Shown: piece by piece, positions 1 through 8,943 of the stretch
How the letters are laid out: each line of letters opens with the position of its first letter
How positions within the stretch are numbered: position 1 is the first letter of the stretch
DNA from: Clostridium sp. ZS2-4
GTDB lineage: Bacteria > Bacillota > Clostridia > Clostridiales > Clostridiaceae
Length of the DNA stretch: 57,216 nucleotides
Direction of reading: 5' to 3'
NCBI RefSeq assembly: GCF_026719745.1
Contig: NZ_JAPPRQ010000055.1
Coordinates: 1 to 57,216, forward strand
Position numbers and translations under genes: made by a program
The notes under the pieces: generated by a model
Seen by the model: only the letters and a program-made list of their open reading frames with translations
What the model was told of the DNA's origin: nothing
Database searches by the model: none

Positions 1-40
<40 letters not shown>

Positions 41-46
41 ATATTT

Positions 47-120
47 TGGAGCGGGTAAGGGGAATCGAACCCCTGTGTTCAGCTTGGAAGGCTGACGTTC
101 TACCATTGAACCATACCCGC
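47..120 (-). tRNA. tRNA-Gly(TCC)
   Basis: A complete 74-nt tRNA on the minus strand. Acceptor GCGGGTA pairs with TACCCGC, the discriminator is T, and CCA is encoded. The anticodon loop CTTCCAA gives TCC (Gly), and the T loop is TTCGATT. It is packed 7 bases behind tRNA-Pro, so the two are cotranscribed. Confidence 0.95.
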
Positions 121-127
121 ATTTTTT

Positions 128-203
128 TGGTCGGGGTGGCAGGTCTCGAACCCGCGGCCTCATGGTCCCAAACCATGCGCGCTACCATCTGCGCCACACC
201 CCG
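128..203 (-). tRNA. tRNA-Pro(TGG)
   Basis: A complete 76-nt tRNA on the minus strand. Acceptor CGGGGTG pairs with CACCCCG, discriminator A, encoded CCA. The anticodon loop TTTGGGA gives TGG (Pro), and the T loop is TTCGAGA. It is the first gene of the tRNA operon. The short open frames across this region are only tRNA sequence read as protein. Confidence 0.95.
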
Positions 204-291
204 TTGTCATGTCCTAAAAAACTCTTTCTAGCATTTATCAACAAGTTAACCTCTTGTTAATTTTCCGCTCTGTTCCTTAGCGACATGAATT

Positions 292-320
292 ATTCTACAC
301 CATATTTCTAAATACGTCAA
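292..320 (-). promoter_or_regulatory. SigA-type promoter of the tRNA operon
   Basis: On the minus strand a -35 TTGACG is followed by a 17-nt spacer and a -10 TAGAAT. Transcription would begin about 80 nt before tRNA-Pro. Nothing else is seen between the tRNAs and the phosphodiesterase gene. Confidence 0.6.
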
Positions 321-338
321 TACTTTTTTCAAAACTTT

Positions 339-818
339 TTATTCTTTTTGTAATAATTTTATACCTGGGTTTATTTTCCTATCATTTATTTCTATTATTG
401 CCACACTGCTATAGGCATCCCGTGGTAAAGATGCACTTCCTGGATTCATAAACCAAATTCCTTCTTCATATTCAATTACCGATACATGCGTATGACCGAA
501 TAATGCTATATCTGCACCCAGTTCTTCAGCTCTATATTTTAATTTTAATATATTATACTTAACATCATAGTTATGTCCATGAGTAATGAAAATCTTTACA
601 CCCTCAACTTCTTCCAATAATTCTAAAGGTTCTTTTTTTCCAAAATCACAATTTCCTCTAACATTTATAATTTTCTTTTTATAATATTCCTTGATTCCTT
701 CAACATCCTGAACATTATCACCTAAATGTATAATTAAATCTGTATCTTGTAAAACTTCTGCAACTTTTTGAAAAACAGACTTGTCTCTATGTGTGTCACT
801 TACAACTCCTATAAGCAC
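339..818 (-). CDS. YfcE/MJ0936-family metallophosphoesterase
   Basis: A 159-aa cytoplasmic phosphodiesterase of the calcineurin-like fold, related to E. coli YfcE and B. subtilis YsnB. The metal-binding motifs are all present: D8-x-H10 (SDTH), D34 in LGDN, N56 in GNCD, H80 in THGH, and GHTH at 108-111. The size matches the family. The start is a GTG 13 bases after the rdgB stop, with a strong AAGGGGGAAGG site in the gap, so it is translated from the rdgB transcript. The pairing yfcE-rdgB is common in Firmicutes. The physiological substrate is not established for most members; hydrolysis of phosphodiester model substrates is known for YfcE. Confidence 0.9.
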   Translation of the reverse strand: MLIGVVSDTHRDKSVFQKVAEVLQDTDLIIHLGDNVQDVEGIKEYYKKKIINVRGNCDFGKKEPLELLEEVEGVKIFITHGHNYDVKYNILKLKYRAEELGADIALFGHTHVSVIEYEEGIWFMNPGSASLPRDAYSSVAIIEINDRKINPGIKLLQKE

Positions 819-831
819 TTATCCTTCCCCC

Positions 832-1428
832 TTATAATATTTCCTTAACCTTTTCTTGTATTTCTTTTAGGGCTCTGCCTCTATGGCTTATAGAATTTTT
901 TTCTTCTGAACTCATTTCTGCAAAGGTTTTTTTCAACTCGGGAATGTAGAATAAAGGATCATATCCAAAGCCATCTTTTCCTCTTTCTTCTTCTACTATA
1001 TACCCTTCGATTTCTCCTTGCACATTTATAACTTTCTCTTCATCAATAATTAATTCTATGGCACAGACAAACTTAGCCTTTCTATCTTTAAATTTTATTC
1101 CTTTTAAGTTTTTCAATAATTTCTCATTGTTTTTCTTATTATTTCCATGTTCTCCACTATATCTTGCAGAATATACTCCTGGTTCCCCATTAAGTATATC
1201 TACTGTAAGTCCAGAATCATCAGCCACAACCATACATCCATCAGCCAATTTATATATTTCACTGGCTTTAATGTGTGCATTCTCCATAAAAGTATTACCA
1301 TTTTCCTCAACATCAACATCTATTCCAGCTTCTTTTAATGAAATTATTTTAAGAGGAAAATCTTTTAATATTTCCTTTATTTCATTTATCTTATGCTCAT
1401 TATTACTTGCAACTAAAAGCTTCTTCAT
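832..1428 (-). CDS. rdgB: XTP/dITP diphosphatase (RdgB/HAM1 family)
   Basis: A 198-aa house-cleaning nucleotide diphosphatase. The family removes deaminated purine nucleotides (XTP, dITP, ITP), giving the monophosphate and pyrophosphate, so they do not enter DNA or RNA. Visible motifs: the substrate loop SNNxHK at 8-13, ADDSGL at 69-74 with the catalytic and metal acidic residues, EPGVYSARY at 82-90, FGYDPLF at 154-160 and SHRGRAL at 181-187. Length is typical. It lies downstream of the AIR-synthase-like gene (gap about 67 bases) and directly upstream of the phosphodiesterase, suggesting a short operon. Confidence 0.95.
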   Translation of the reverse strand: MKKLLVASNNEHKINEIKEILKDFPLKIISLKEAGIDVDVEENGNTFMENAHIKASEIYKLADGCMVVADDSGLTVDILNGEPGVYSARYSGEHGNNKKNNEKLLKNLKGIKFKDRKAKFVCAIELIIDEEKVINVQGEIEGYIVEEERGKDGFGYDPLFYIPELKKTFAEMSSEEKNSISHRGRALKEIQEKVKEIL

Positions 1429-1495
1429 TCTTTTATCTAACCTCTTTCATATAATTAATTTTATTATATATATAACAAGCTTTAAAGTTTATTAT

Positions 1496-2473
1496 TTATC
1501 CAATCCTAAAAAGCTCGTCTCTTTCAGATGGAAGTGCAGCATATTCTTTATTATCTTCTATTATAACCCTATTCTTATTAGTAATATTGCCTACTATTGT
1601 GGCATCAATACCATTTTCCTTCAATGTCTTTACCAGTTTTTTTCCATCATTACTGGTAATCAACATACTTCCTGAAGAAATGAATTTTAAAGGGTCTATT
1701 GAAAATATATTGCATATTTTCTTGGTTACACTACTTATTGGCATGTTTTCTTTATATATTCTAAATCCCACTTTACTTCCTTCTGCAACTTCCCATAAGC
1801 CCCCCAGTATTCCACCTTCTGTTATATCATGCATGGAATTCACGCCAAATTTTCCACTTATTTTGCCTTCTTTTACAACACTTAGTTCATCTATGTAACT
1901 TCTAGCCTCTTCTATTTCTCTTTCAGTTAATATATCTTTTACTTTTTCATAATAATCATTAACTACTATAGCCGTTCCTTCTAAACATAATTTTTTTGTA
2001 ACAATTATATCGTCCCCAATTTGTGCTCCACTAGTAGCCACAGCCATATCTTTTTTAGTCTTTCCTATAACTGTACATGAAACAACTATTCTATTGACTG
2101 CATCTGTTACTTCTGTATGTCCTCCTAATATTTCTACATTTAATTTCTTAGTTTCCTCATCTATTTCCCTCATTATCTCTTCAATATCTTTAATTTCTGA
2201 ATGTGGCGGAATAAGAATAGTAACCAACAGTCCTGCCGGTTCAACCCCGCAAGAAGCCACATCATTACAATTAATATGTACAGCTAGTTTTCCAATGTTC
2301 TTCTCTGCTCCTGTTATTGGATCTGTAGACATTACACATTCATACTCTCCAAAATTCATTACGCTGCAATCTTCTCCAATAGCACTTCTTATCCTTACAT
2401 CCTCTCTCTTGACACTTTTATTTTCAGCAATAATTTTGTGTAAATCATCCCAATGAAGCTTTCCTATTTTCAT
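1496..2473 (-). CDS. AIR synthase-related protein (HypE/PurM-like fold)
   Basis: A 325-aa ATP-binding protein with the two-domain PurM/HypE/SelD fold. An N-terminal AIRS-type region covers roughly 25-140, with GEDCS at 33-37 and GGHTEVT at 117-123. A C-terminal AIRS_C-type region runs from about 150 to 305. The GGHTEVT motif is typical of the branch annotated as hydrogenase expression/formation (HypE-like) proteins. No hypA, B, C, D or F gene is nearby, and the enzyme lacks the C-terminal PRIC/A cysteine tail of true HypE (it ends ELFRIG). Its substrate is therefore unknown. It probably heads the rdgB transcript. The RBS GGAGAGG precedes the ATG. Confidence 0.85.
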   Translation of the reverse strand: MKIGKLHWDDLHKIIAENKSVKREDVRIRSAIGEDCSVMNFGEYECVMSTDPITGAEKNIGKLAVHINCNDVASCGVEPAGLLVTILIPPHSEIKDIEEIMREIDEETKKLNVEILGGHTEVTDAVNRIVVSCTVIGKTKKDMAVATSGAQIGDDIIVTKKLCLEGTAIVVNDYYEKVKDILTEREIEEARSYIDELSVVKEGKISGKFGVNSMHDITEGGILGGLWEVAEGSKVGFRIYKENMPISSVTKKICNIFSIDPLKFISSGSMLITSNDGKKLVKTLKENGIDATIVGNITNKNRVIIEDNKEYAALPSERDELFRIG

Positions 2474-2562
2474 AAAAACCTCTCCTTTAGATTAAAAACT
2501 ATCACCTTTTATTATCTCTTTACATATTATTTATATAAGGATTAATTTATGGTGGTGTATGT

Positions 2563-3978
2563 ATGTTAAAGTATATAGGGCCTTTTTTACGAATGAACAG
2601 ACTAGATATAGAGCAAATCAAATCACAATTATTTCACTTATCAAAAGAATCTATAAAAGATATTGTACTCTATTCTGGATGTGGAATTGTAGTTGACCCT
2701 AAGGAACTAAATTTTAAAAACATATCTAGTATTGATATTAACACATTGGATTTAAATTCTCCACTTTTATGTGTGTATAAAAAAGCTGCTGCTGGACTAA
2801 AACTCAAAGAAAATACTTTGTTATGGTCAAAAAACAAAGTAAAAAAAGATATACCTGTCTCCAGTAATGGTTATATGACCTTGTGTCTTTTAGAACTTAT
2901 TGACTACTACAACCAATTCAAAGACTCCTCTTCTAATAAATATGGCTTGAGTTTTTTGTACACAGAACTTACTAAAAAGCAATTAGATTTTTATGCATCT
3001 TATTTAAGAAATGAAGAAGGGGTGTTCGTTGACAAAAAAGATTGCACTGATTCTATAACTGGGAAAATTAAACTTAAAGAAAAAAATAAGAACTTTAAAT
3101 TTTCTGATCAAGCATTACTTATGAATGCTTATTATAAATCTTCTACTTATATAGATGGGAAACTTAAAGATTCCTATAAAAATTTTTCTCATGACATTTT
3201 AAATATGTTTTTAGAATTTAAAGATGAAATGTATAATATATCTTTTCAAGATCAGTGTAAATTATGTTTACAGCTTAATATTTTTTATACTTACTCTAAA
3301 ATAGAAGATGTAAAATTGCTTCTTCTCGATATTTTCGATTTACTCTATGAAAATTACAATACAAGTATAACAGATAACATCCATGTGACAGATTTATGTT
3401 TATTGTATCTAAATTCAATGCTAATTTACGAACATACAAGTATATACAAATTTAAAAAAATAGGAGAAAATTTTTATAAACTTCTAATAAAATATTATGA
3501 TGAAGAACACTCTATTTGGTTAAAGCCTTCTGAAGAAAAAGAAATTGACTTTTCTTGTAGAGAAATAGTTCTATATCTTCTTTGTAGTATTTATCAGAAT
3601 CATATGAATAAGGAAGATAATGATAAAATGATTTTAGACATATTTACACATCAATTAGTTGACTCTGGAATAATTTTAAGCTGGCCAGAAACTCCAAATT
3701 TAGATGATGTTGAACATTATAAATATTTTGAAACTAAACCTGAAAATTTATTGGATGAACAATATTTTAAAATGCCTACGATAGCTAGTCCTGGAAACAG
3801 TGAAGTAGCGCCAATTTTTGTTAAGTATGTAACTTATGATAAAAACAAAAAAAGCTTTAAGCCGAGTAAAGCAACCTTTGACAGTAGAAAAAATTTAGAA
3901 TTATTTTTCTTAATGCTATACCTATTTAATAATCACCTTAAAACAAATATTCCCGAAAACATTAATTCCTCAAATTAA
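2563..3978 (+). CDS. Conserved hypothetical protein, all-alpha, 471 aa
   Basis: I do not recognise a named family. The 471-aa product has no signal peptide and no hydrophobic membrane segment. It is rich in Lys, Asn, Leu and Tyr, and from about residue 90 on it reads as repeated amphipathic helices, as in alpha/alpha toroid or helical-repeat proteins. A Trp/Pro-rich stretch (LSWPETPNLDD) falls near 385-395. The start is an ATG preceded by GGTGG. It diverges from the AIR-synthase-like gene across a gap of about 90 bases and is followed by a small Cys-rich gene on the same strand. Confidence 0.75.
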   Translation: MLKYIGPFLRMNRLDIEQIKSQLFHLSKESIKDIVLYSGCGIVVDPKELNFKNISSIDINTLDLNSPLLCVYKKAAAGLKLKENTLLWSKNKVKKDIPVSSNGYMTLCLLELIDYYNQFKDSSSNKYGLSFLYTELTKKQLDFYASYLRNEEGVFVDKKDCTDSITGKIKLKEKNKNFKFSDQALLMNAYYKSSTYIDGKLKDSYKNFSHDILNMFLEFKDEMYNISFQDQCKLCLQLNIFYTYSKIEDVKLLLLDIFDLLYENYNTSITDNIHVTDLCLLYLNSMLIYEHTSIYKFKKIGENFYKLLIKYYDEEHSIWLKPSEEKEIDFSCREIVLYLLCSIYQNHMNKEDNDKMILDIFTHQLVDSGIILSWPETPNLDDVEHYKYFETKPENLLDEQYFKMPTIASPGNSEVAPIFVKYVTYDKNKKSFKPSKATFDSRKNLELFFLMLYLFNNHLKTNIPENINSSN

Positions 3979-4060
3979 CTTTTTAATCATAAGTATAAGA
4001 ATAGCCAAACATGTTTAAACTATATTCACTAAATAATAAAACAAAAGAAAGGGGTCGCTC

Positions 4061-4234
4061 GAATTCAATAATTTATATGCTGTTCCAACAAATATAAATT
4101 GCTCTGAAGATTGTATTTATTGTGAAAATGGTATGTGTACTCTGAATAATATTACTTCTACTTATGATATAAACCTTAATAACATAAATTGTGCTTACTT
4201 CATTTCTAAATCTCCTAAAAATAAAGCCCCCTAA
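4061..4234 (+). CDS. Small Cys-rich clostridial protein; start codon unresolved
   Basis: An open frame of about 57 codons reads NNLYAVPTNINCSEDCIYC, then ENGMCTLNNI, and ends NCAYF plus a short basic tail. The pattern CxxxCxYxxxGxCTLNxx...CAYF matches a family of small Cys-rich proteins common in Clostridia, often mislabelled hydroxymyristoyl-ACP dehydratase. AAAGGGG at 4048-4054 is a convincing ribosome binding site. However, no in-frame ATG, GTG or TTG exists between the upstream stop at 4037 and residue 25, so either a rare start codon is used (CTC at 4058 is best placed) or the start has mutated away. The Cys spacing suggests metal binding. Function unknown. Confidence 0.55.
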   Translation, partial: EFNNLYAVPTNINCSEDCIYCENGMCTLNNITSTYDINLNNINCAYFISKSPKNKAP

Positions 4235-4254
4235 ACTTATTAGGGAGCTTTATT
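4220..4254. terminator. Bidirectional terminator between convergent genes
   Basis: Fifteen-base arms (4220-4234 and 4240-4254) with one mismatch and a 5-nt loop. The hairpin has a GCCCCC/GGGAGC core and A/T-rich flanks usable on both strands. It overlaps the last codons of the small Cys-rich gene and reaches the stop codon of the opposing lipoprotein gene. Confidence 0.8.
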
Positions 4255-5815
4255 AAATTGGTTTCTTTATATATATGTTTTTCAGAATTATATTTCCTCT
4301 TTTATTAATTTGTAATCCTTCTATATATTTTTTTCTGCAAATTATGTTTTCATAAAAATATAAGGGTATACAGGGCATATCATTATATAGCAATTCTTGT
4401 GCAGAATTTAAATATTGAATTGCCTGATTATTATCTCTAGTTATCCTTGCTTTTAAAATCAAAACATCATAGTCAATATTATTATATCCATATATATTAA
4501 ATCTCGAATTACTAACCCACTTTTCCAGAAAAGCCATTGGTGAATTATATTCTCCTATATACTCTGTTAATAGTACGTCATACTCACTATTTTCAATTAC
4601 TTCTTTGAACTTTTCTTGGTTATATCCCTCTGATAAGATATTAAGATTAATTGTTTTTAAGCTTTTTACAATTTCATCTACTATCTCTTTATTATTTTGT
4701 TTCTCGCTGCAGTAAACCAATTTAATTTTTTCTTTATTATATTTGCTTTTATCTAAAAACTCTTCAGCCTTAGAACTACTGCTATATTCAGTAAATAAAC
4801 TACTATTAAATGAATAGCCTTTTATATTTTGTGGAACAAAACTTTTAACCACTTCTCCTGATGATATATTATTAATATCTTTTCTACTTATACAATAGTT
4901 AATACACTTTCTAAAATTATCATCTCTTACTATTCCCTGTTTATTTAAATTAAAATATAAACTCATACCATCTAGTGAATAATTTTTTAATATCTCATCG
5001 TTTTTAAGAAACTCATTTATTTCACTTTTGGGTGGATCAGTCATTATATCAACTTCATTCCATTTATAATCTGCTAAAACAAAAGCACTAGCTTCTTCAT
5101 TTTTTATATACAGCTTATCACTGATAACATTTTTATTATCCCAATACATTTTATTTTTCAAAAAACATGGTTCTAATTTATCCGAAATACTTTCCAGTTT
5201 GAAAGCTCCAGAATATAATATTCTATCATAATTCTTTTTCCATTCTTTTAAATAATTAAAATCTTTTCTCAATACATATATAGGTTGACCCAGAATATCT
5301 AAAAAATAGCTACAGGGATAATTTAGCCTTATCTCTAAAGTTTTATTGTCTACTGCATTTACAGCAACACTATCCATATCTACTTTGTTTTCAGCATAGT
5401 CTCTAGCTCCAAAAATACAGTATAACTGCTGTTTATAAATATTATTTTGGTATTTTAATAATTCTGAAAAGAAATCAACAAAATCATCTGCTGTTATATC
5501 ACTACCGTCACTCCACTTAGCATTATCTCTTATTGTAAATTGATAAGATAACTTATCCTCACTTGTCTCCCATTCTGAGGCTAATGCTGGTACTATTTCC
5601 CCTTTTTCATCTACTGATACTAACCCTTCAAATAAGCATAATAGCAATTCTTCCTGTCTTATATTATGATTGTCTAGCATTATTAAATCTTCTGGCAGCT
5701 TTTCTATGTTGTACACAATATAGTCTCTCACTTTTGTATTAACTTCTTTTTTCTTAATACATCCACTTACTACTGTCATAAAAAAAATCAATACTATTGC
5801 TATATATTTTTTCAT
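4253..5815 (-). CDS. Peptide/solute-binding lipoprotein, SBP family 5 (OppA/DppA type)
   Basis: An extracellular substrate-binding lipoprotein of about 520 aa, the usual length for family 5 (oligopeptide, dipeptide or nickel ABC importers). The start MKKYIAIVLIFFMTVVSGC has a lipobox, and the Cys would be acylated after signal cleavage. The family-5 signature is seen: LLCLFEGLVSVDEKGEIVPALA, WETSEDKL.YQFTIRDNAKWSDGS and ADDFVDFFSELL. Three in-frame ATGs lie up to 21 bases upstream. The chosen one at 5815 gives a normal signal peptide with GGATGG 7 bases before it. No permease or ATPase gene is adjacent, so it is an orphan binding protein. The ligand cannot be told from sequence. Confidence 0.88.
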   Translation of the reverse strand: MKKYIAIVLIFFMTVVSGCIKKKEVNTKVRDYIVYNIEKLPEDLIMLDNHNIRQEELLLCLFEGLVSVDEKGEIVPALASEWETSEDKLSYQFTIRDNAKWSDGSDITADDFVDFFSELLKYQNNIYKQQLYCIFGARDYAENKVDMDSVAVNAVDNKTLEIRLNYPCSYFLDILGQPIYVLRKDFNYLKEWKKNYDRILYSGAFKLESISDKLEPCFLKNKMYWDNKNVISDKLYIKNEEASAFVLADYKWNEVDIMTDPPKSEINEFLKNDEILKNYSLDGMSLYFNLNKQGIVRDDNFRKCINYCISRKDINNISSGEVVKSFVPQNIKGYSFNSSLFTEYSSSSKAEEFLDKSKYNKEKIKLVYCSEKQNNKEIVDEIVKSLKTINLNILSEGYNQEKFKEVIENSEYDVLLTEYIGEYNSPMAFLEKWVSNSRFNIYGYNNIDYDVLILKARITRDNNQAIQYLNSAQELLYNDMPCIPLYFYENIICRKKYIEGLQINKRGNIILKNIYIKKPI

Positions 5816-5920
5816 AATCATACCATCCATTTCCAAATCAAGTTATATATGAATTATTGCCAATACACAAAATAATACACAAAATACGGTAAATTTATAT
5901 CCAAATGTTGAAGTTTCACT

Positions 5921-6397
5921 TTATCTAGGCAAATATTTGTAAAAATTAAGTTTTTTATTTTTAAAAATATCAATTGTTTTTCCTCTTAGTCCTAATTGAC
6001 TTTTCATAAAATAGGTATAATCTTGCATAATAACTTCTTTGGGAAAAATAATTCTACTTCCATGCAAGCCACCTTGAAATAATCCTGATGTTATGTATAT
6101 ACCTTTATTAGCCTGATTTTTTTTCATTTTATCTATAAAATTATTATACTCCTCATCAAAAACCATATCCGCCCTATCATACTTCAACAATATTTTTTCT
6201 TTACTACCTGTAAGTTCTACTAACATTTCACTTTTAGTTTGTTCTAATACATTATAGATAATGTTTTTTTCTTTACAATTTCTGATTAATAAATCTAACA
6301 ATGTATTAATTTTTAATCTTCTTAATCTATATTTAGCTTTTTTTATTTCATTTTTTTTAACTTTAAAGTATATAAAATCAAATAACCCTTTAAACAT
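5921..6397 (-). CDS. Hypothetical protein, possibly a diverged Mrr-like endonuclease fold
   Basis: A 158-aa basic protein with a helical Lys/Arg-rich start (residues 1-35). A beta-alpha region follows: KILLKYDRADMVFDEEYNNF, then NKGIYITSGLFQGGLHGSRI. The order (a strand with Lys, a long helix, then a GIYITSGLF-like strand) recalls the restriction-endonuclease-like domain of Mrr-type proteins, where a QCK motif precedes a hydrophobic ITTxxF strand. The expected catalytic E/Q-x-K is not clear here (LLKYD), so an inactive or unrelated fold is equally possible. It stands alone on the minus strand with an AGGTTG site before the ATG. Confidence 0.6.
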   Translation of the reverse strand: MFKGLFDFIYFKVKKNEIKKAKYRLRRLKINTLLDLLIRNCKEKNIIYNVLEQTKSEMLVELTGSKEKILLKYDRADMVFDEEYNNFIDKMKKNQANKGIYITSGLFQGGLHGSRIIFPKEVIMQDYTYFMKSQLGLRGKTIDIFKNKKLNFYKYLPR

Positions 6398-6513
6398 ATA
6401 TCAACCTCCACTTAATTCAATATTTTCCCTTATATTATATGATTATTAACTGAAATTTATATTATAAACCTTTCAAACATACTAAAATCATATACTATAT
6501 AAAATTCCTATAT

Positions 6514-6541
6514 AAAAAAAACGCCAAATAATTGACGTTTT
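6514..6541 (-). terminator. Intrinsic terminator of the 87-aa membrane protein gene
   Basis: On the minus strand AAAACGTCAA, a short loop and TTGGCGTTTT form a 10-bp stem with one G-U pair, followed by a run of T. It begins at the stop codon of the upstream gene. Confidence 0.8.
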
Positions 6542-6803
6542 AATATACTTTCATGAATAAAAAAAACATTGTTCCAAAACCCATAAGCATACATAAAAAT
6601 GAATTTATCCATTCTTTATTTCTTAAGTGTAATTGTTTAATACTCCATAAAAACATTGTTATTACTATACTGCACTGAAATATATAATAATTATTAAAGT
6701 ACTCTATATTTACAATTTTATAAGTTGACATCATAGTAAATATTAAGCATAAACTAGTAATTACTACAAAAATCCATGCAAATATACTTACAAACTTTTT
6801 CAT
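6540..6803 (-). CDS. Small integral membrane protein, 87 aa
   Basis: An 87-aa protein with three hydrophobic segments, roughly residues 5-24, 39-57 and 68-85, and short charged loops. It has no family motif I recognise. It starts 28 bases downstream of the ligA stop on the same strand, with GGGATCTGGGGGATAC before its ATG, so it is probably the last gene of the ligA transcript. Its own terminator follows immediately. Function unknown. Confidence 0.65.
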   Translation of the reverse strand: MKKFVSIFAWIFVVITSLCLIFTMMSTYKIVNIEYFNNYYIFQCSIVITMFLWSIKQLHLRNKEWINSFLCMLMGFGTMFFLFMKVY

Positions 6804-6831
6804 TTTGTATCCCCCAGATCCCTTTCCTGTT

Positions 6832-8829
6832 TTAAATTTTATTTATCATTTGTTTAAATTCATCTTCAATTATAATCTTTACACCTATTTCTAAAGCTTT
6901 TTGGTGTTTTGATCCTGGATCTTTTCCTACTAATACATAATCTGTTTTTTTACTTACACTACTTGAAACCTTAGCCCCTAGTTCTTGAAGCTTTTCTTTT
7001 ATTTCACTTCTGGAAAAAGTCTCTAATGAACCAGTTACAACTACTGTTTTTCCATTAAATACATTTTCTTCAACTACTGCCTCTTTATAATATGGATTAA
7101 CACCTAGTTGTAAAAGTTCTTCTATACTTTTTGTTATTTTCTCATCTTTAAAAAATTCTATTATACTGTGAGCTACAATTTCTCCAATGTCTTCTATCGA
7201 TATAAGTTCTTCAAAATCAGCTTTTTGCATATTGGAAAGATTTTTAAACCTTTTACATAAATCTATACTAGTTTTTTTACCTACATTAGGTATCCCTAGC
7301 GCATATACAAAAGATGGCAAATCACATTCTTTACTCTTTTCTACAGCCTCAATTAAGTTTTGTGCTTTTTTTTCTCCAAATCTCTCTAACTTTAACAAAT
7401 CTTCTTTTTTAATTCTATATAAGTCTGAAAGAGACTTTATATCAAGCTCCTCAAACAATTGTGCTGCTGTCTTTTCGCTAAACCCAGCAATATTCATAGC
7501 ATCTCTACTACCAAAATGAACAATAGATTTTACAAGTTGAGGTTTACACGAAAGTGTATTATCACAAAAATAATGAACACCTTGCTGTACAATTTCACTG
7601 CCACAATACGGACAAACCTTAGGAGTTTCTATTTCTCTCGTTTCCTCTGCTTCTTCTGTGACTCCCATTATTTCAGGAATTACATCATTTGAACGACGTA
7701 GAAATACTTTACTTCCTATTTTTACTCCCTTTCTGTTTATGTCATCCATATTGTTTAATGTTGCTCTCTTTACAGTAACTCCCCCTATTTCTACCGGCTC
7801 TAGTATAGCCGTAGGACTAACTCTTCCACTTCTTCCTACATTCCATTCTACATCTATCAACTTAGTAGTTGCTTCTTCTGCTTCAAACTTATACGCAATA
7901 GCCCATTTAGGAAATTTTACTGTATACCCTATTATTTCACGAGTTTTAATATGATCAATGGCTAGTACTATTCCATCAATCTCATAATTCAAGTTATTTC
8001 TTATATCTTCTATATATTTTATCTCTTTCTCAATTTCTTCAATTGTGGAACACTCTTTAATATAATCATCCATTGGAAGTCCTTTTTTCTTTATAAAATC
8101 CAACATTTCAACATATGTCTCAAAAGGGATTCCTTCGTTGTAACCTACATCATAGAAAAACGCTGATAAATTTCTTCTTGCAGTTTCTCTTATATTTAAA
8201 TTTCTCAATGCTCCTGCAGCACCATTTCTTAAATTTTTCAGAGGAGTTTCTGCTACTTTATTATATTCATTGAAAGCTTCTTTTGTCATAATAGCTTCTC
8301 CATGTACTTCTATAAGTGCATCATTATCAATAATAAGTGGCAATGCCTTTATTGTTTTCACCTGCGCAGTTATATCTTCTCCTACTTCACCTGTTCCTCT
8401 ACTTGCTGCTTTTGTTAATATTCCCTCTTCATTATATGTACAATTTATTGTAAGACCGTCAAATTTTTTAGTTAAAATATATTTCACCGTCGGCAACTTA
8501 TCCTGGTGATTAGCATTGTATTCATTAACAGCCTTTAGATTTCTATTGTGCCAATCTCTAATTTCATTTATACTTTGAGCTTTCCCTAAACTCCATAGTC
8601 TACCCTTATGAGTATACTTTTGAAATTGAGACAACACAATATCACCAACTCTTTGGGTAGGTGAATACTGAAATACTATACCTGTTTCTTTTTCAAGCCT
8701 TACAAGCTCATCATACTTTTCATCATACTCTTTATCTGAAATTGAAGGGTTATCTAAAGTATAATACTCATATGCATACTTATTCAACTCTTTTACTAAC
8801 TTTTCTATTCTTTGCTTTTTATCTTCCAT
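6832..8829 (-). CDS. ligA: NAD-dependent DNA ligase LigA
   Basis: A full-length bacterial DNA ligase (about 665 aa) that seals nicks using NAD+ and is essential for replication and repair. In order: NAD-binding Ia region with [15 protein letters not shown] near 23-37; nucleotidyl-transferase core with the adenylated Lys in KFDG (about 123-126) and [12 protein letters not shown]; an OB fold; a zinc site (CPYCG and [10 protein letters not shown]); helix-hairpin-helix repeats ([17 protein letters not shown]); and a C-terminal BRCT domain (from about 590, [12 protein letters not shown]). The KFDG form in place of K-I/V-DG, and HGE in place of RGE, look like the variant housekeeping LigA of this clostridial group. 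A TTG precedes the ATG, but the ATG is better spaced from GGTGAT. Confidence 0.96.
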   Translation of the reverse strand: MEDKKQRIEKLVKELNKYAYEYYTLDNPSISDKEYDEKYDELVRLEKETGIVFQYSPTQRVGDIVLSQFQKYTHKGRLWSLGKAQSINEIRDWHNRNLKAVNEYNANHQDKLPTVKYILTKKFDGLTINCTYNEEGILTKAASRGTGEVGEDITAQVKTIKALPLIIDNDALIEVHGEAIMTKEAFNEYNKVAETPLKNLRNGAAGALRNLNIRETARRNLSAFFYDVGYNEGIPFETYVEMLDFIKKKGLPMDDYIKECSTIEEIEKEIKYIEDIRNNLNYEIDGIVLAIDHIKTREIIGYTVKFPKWAIAYKFEAEEATTKLIDVEWNVGRSGRVSPTAILEPVEIGGVTVKRATLNNMDDINRKGVKIGSKVFLRRSNDVIPEIMGVTEEAEETREIETPKVCPYCGSEIVQQGVHYFCDNTLSCKPQLVKSIVHFGSRDAMNIAGFSEKTAAQLFEELDIKSLSDLYRIKKEDLLKLERFGEKKAQNLIEAVEKSKECDLPSFVYALGIPNVGKKTSIDLCKRFKNLSNMQKADFEELISIEDIGEIVAHSIIEFFKDEKITKSIEELLQLGVNPYYKEAVVEENVFNGKTVVVTGSLETFSRSEIKEKLQELGAKVSSSVSKKTDYVLVGKDPGSKHQKALEIGVKIIIEDEFKQMINKI

Positions 8830-8866
8830 CAACTAAAATCACCATCCATTTACCCAAAATTCACTT

Positions 8867-8929
8867 CCTTATACTGAGTTTAGAAGTTCAGAACATAAAC
8901 TCTCTATATTCACTAAACTCAGTATAAGG
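8867..8929. repeat. Perfect 17-bp inverted repeat between pcrA and ligA
   Basis: CCTTATACTGAGTTTAG (8867-8883) is repeated exactly inverted at 8913-8929 across a 29-nt spacer. A second, shorter pairing is possible inside it: GAGTTTA at 8876-8882 with TAAACTC at 8896-8902. No T-run follows either arm, so it is not a standard terminator. It fills most of the gap between pcrA and ligA, both read leftwards. Confidence 0.7.
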
Positions 8930-8943
8930 ATCAAATTTCTTTT

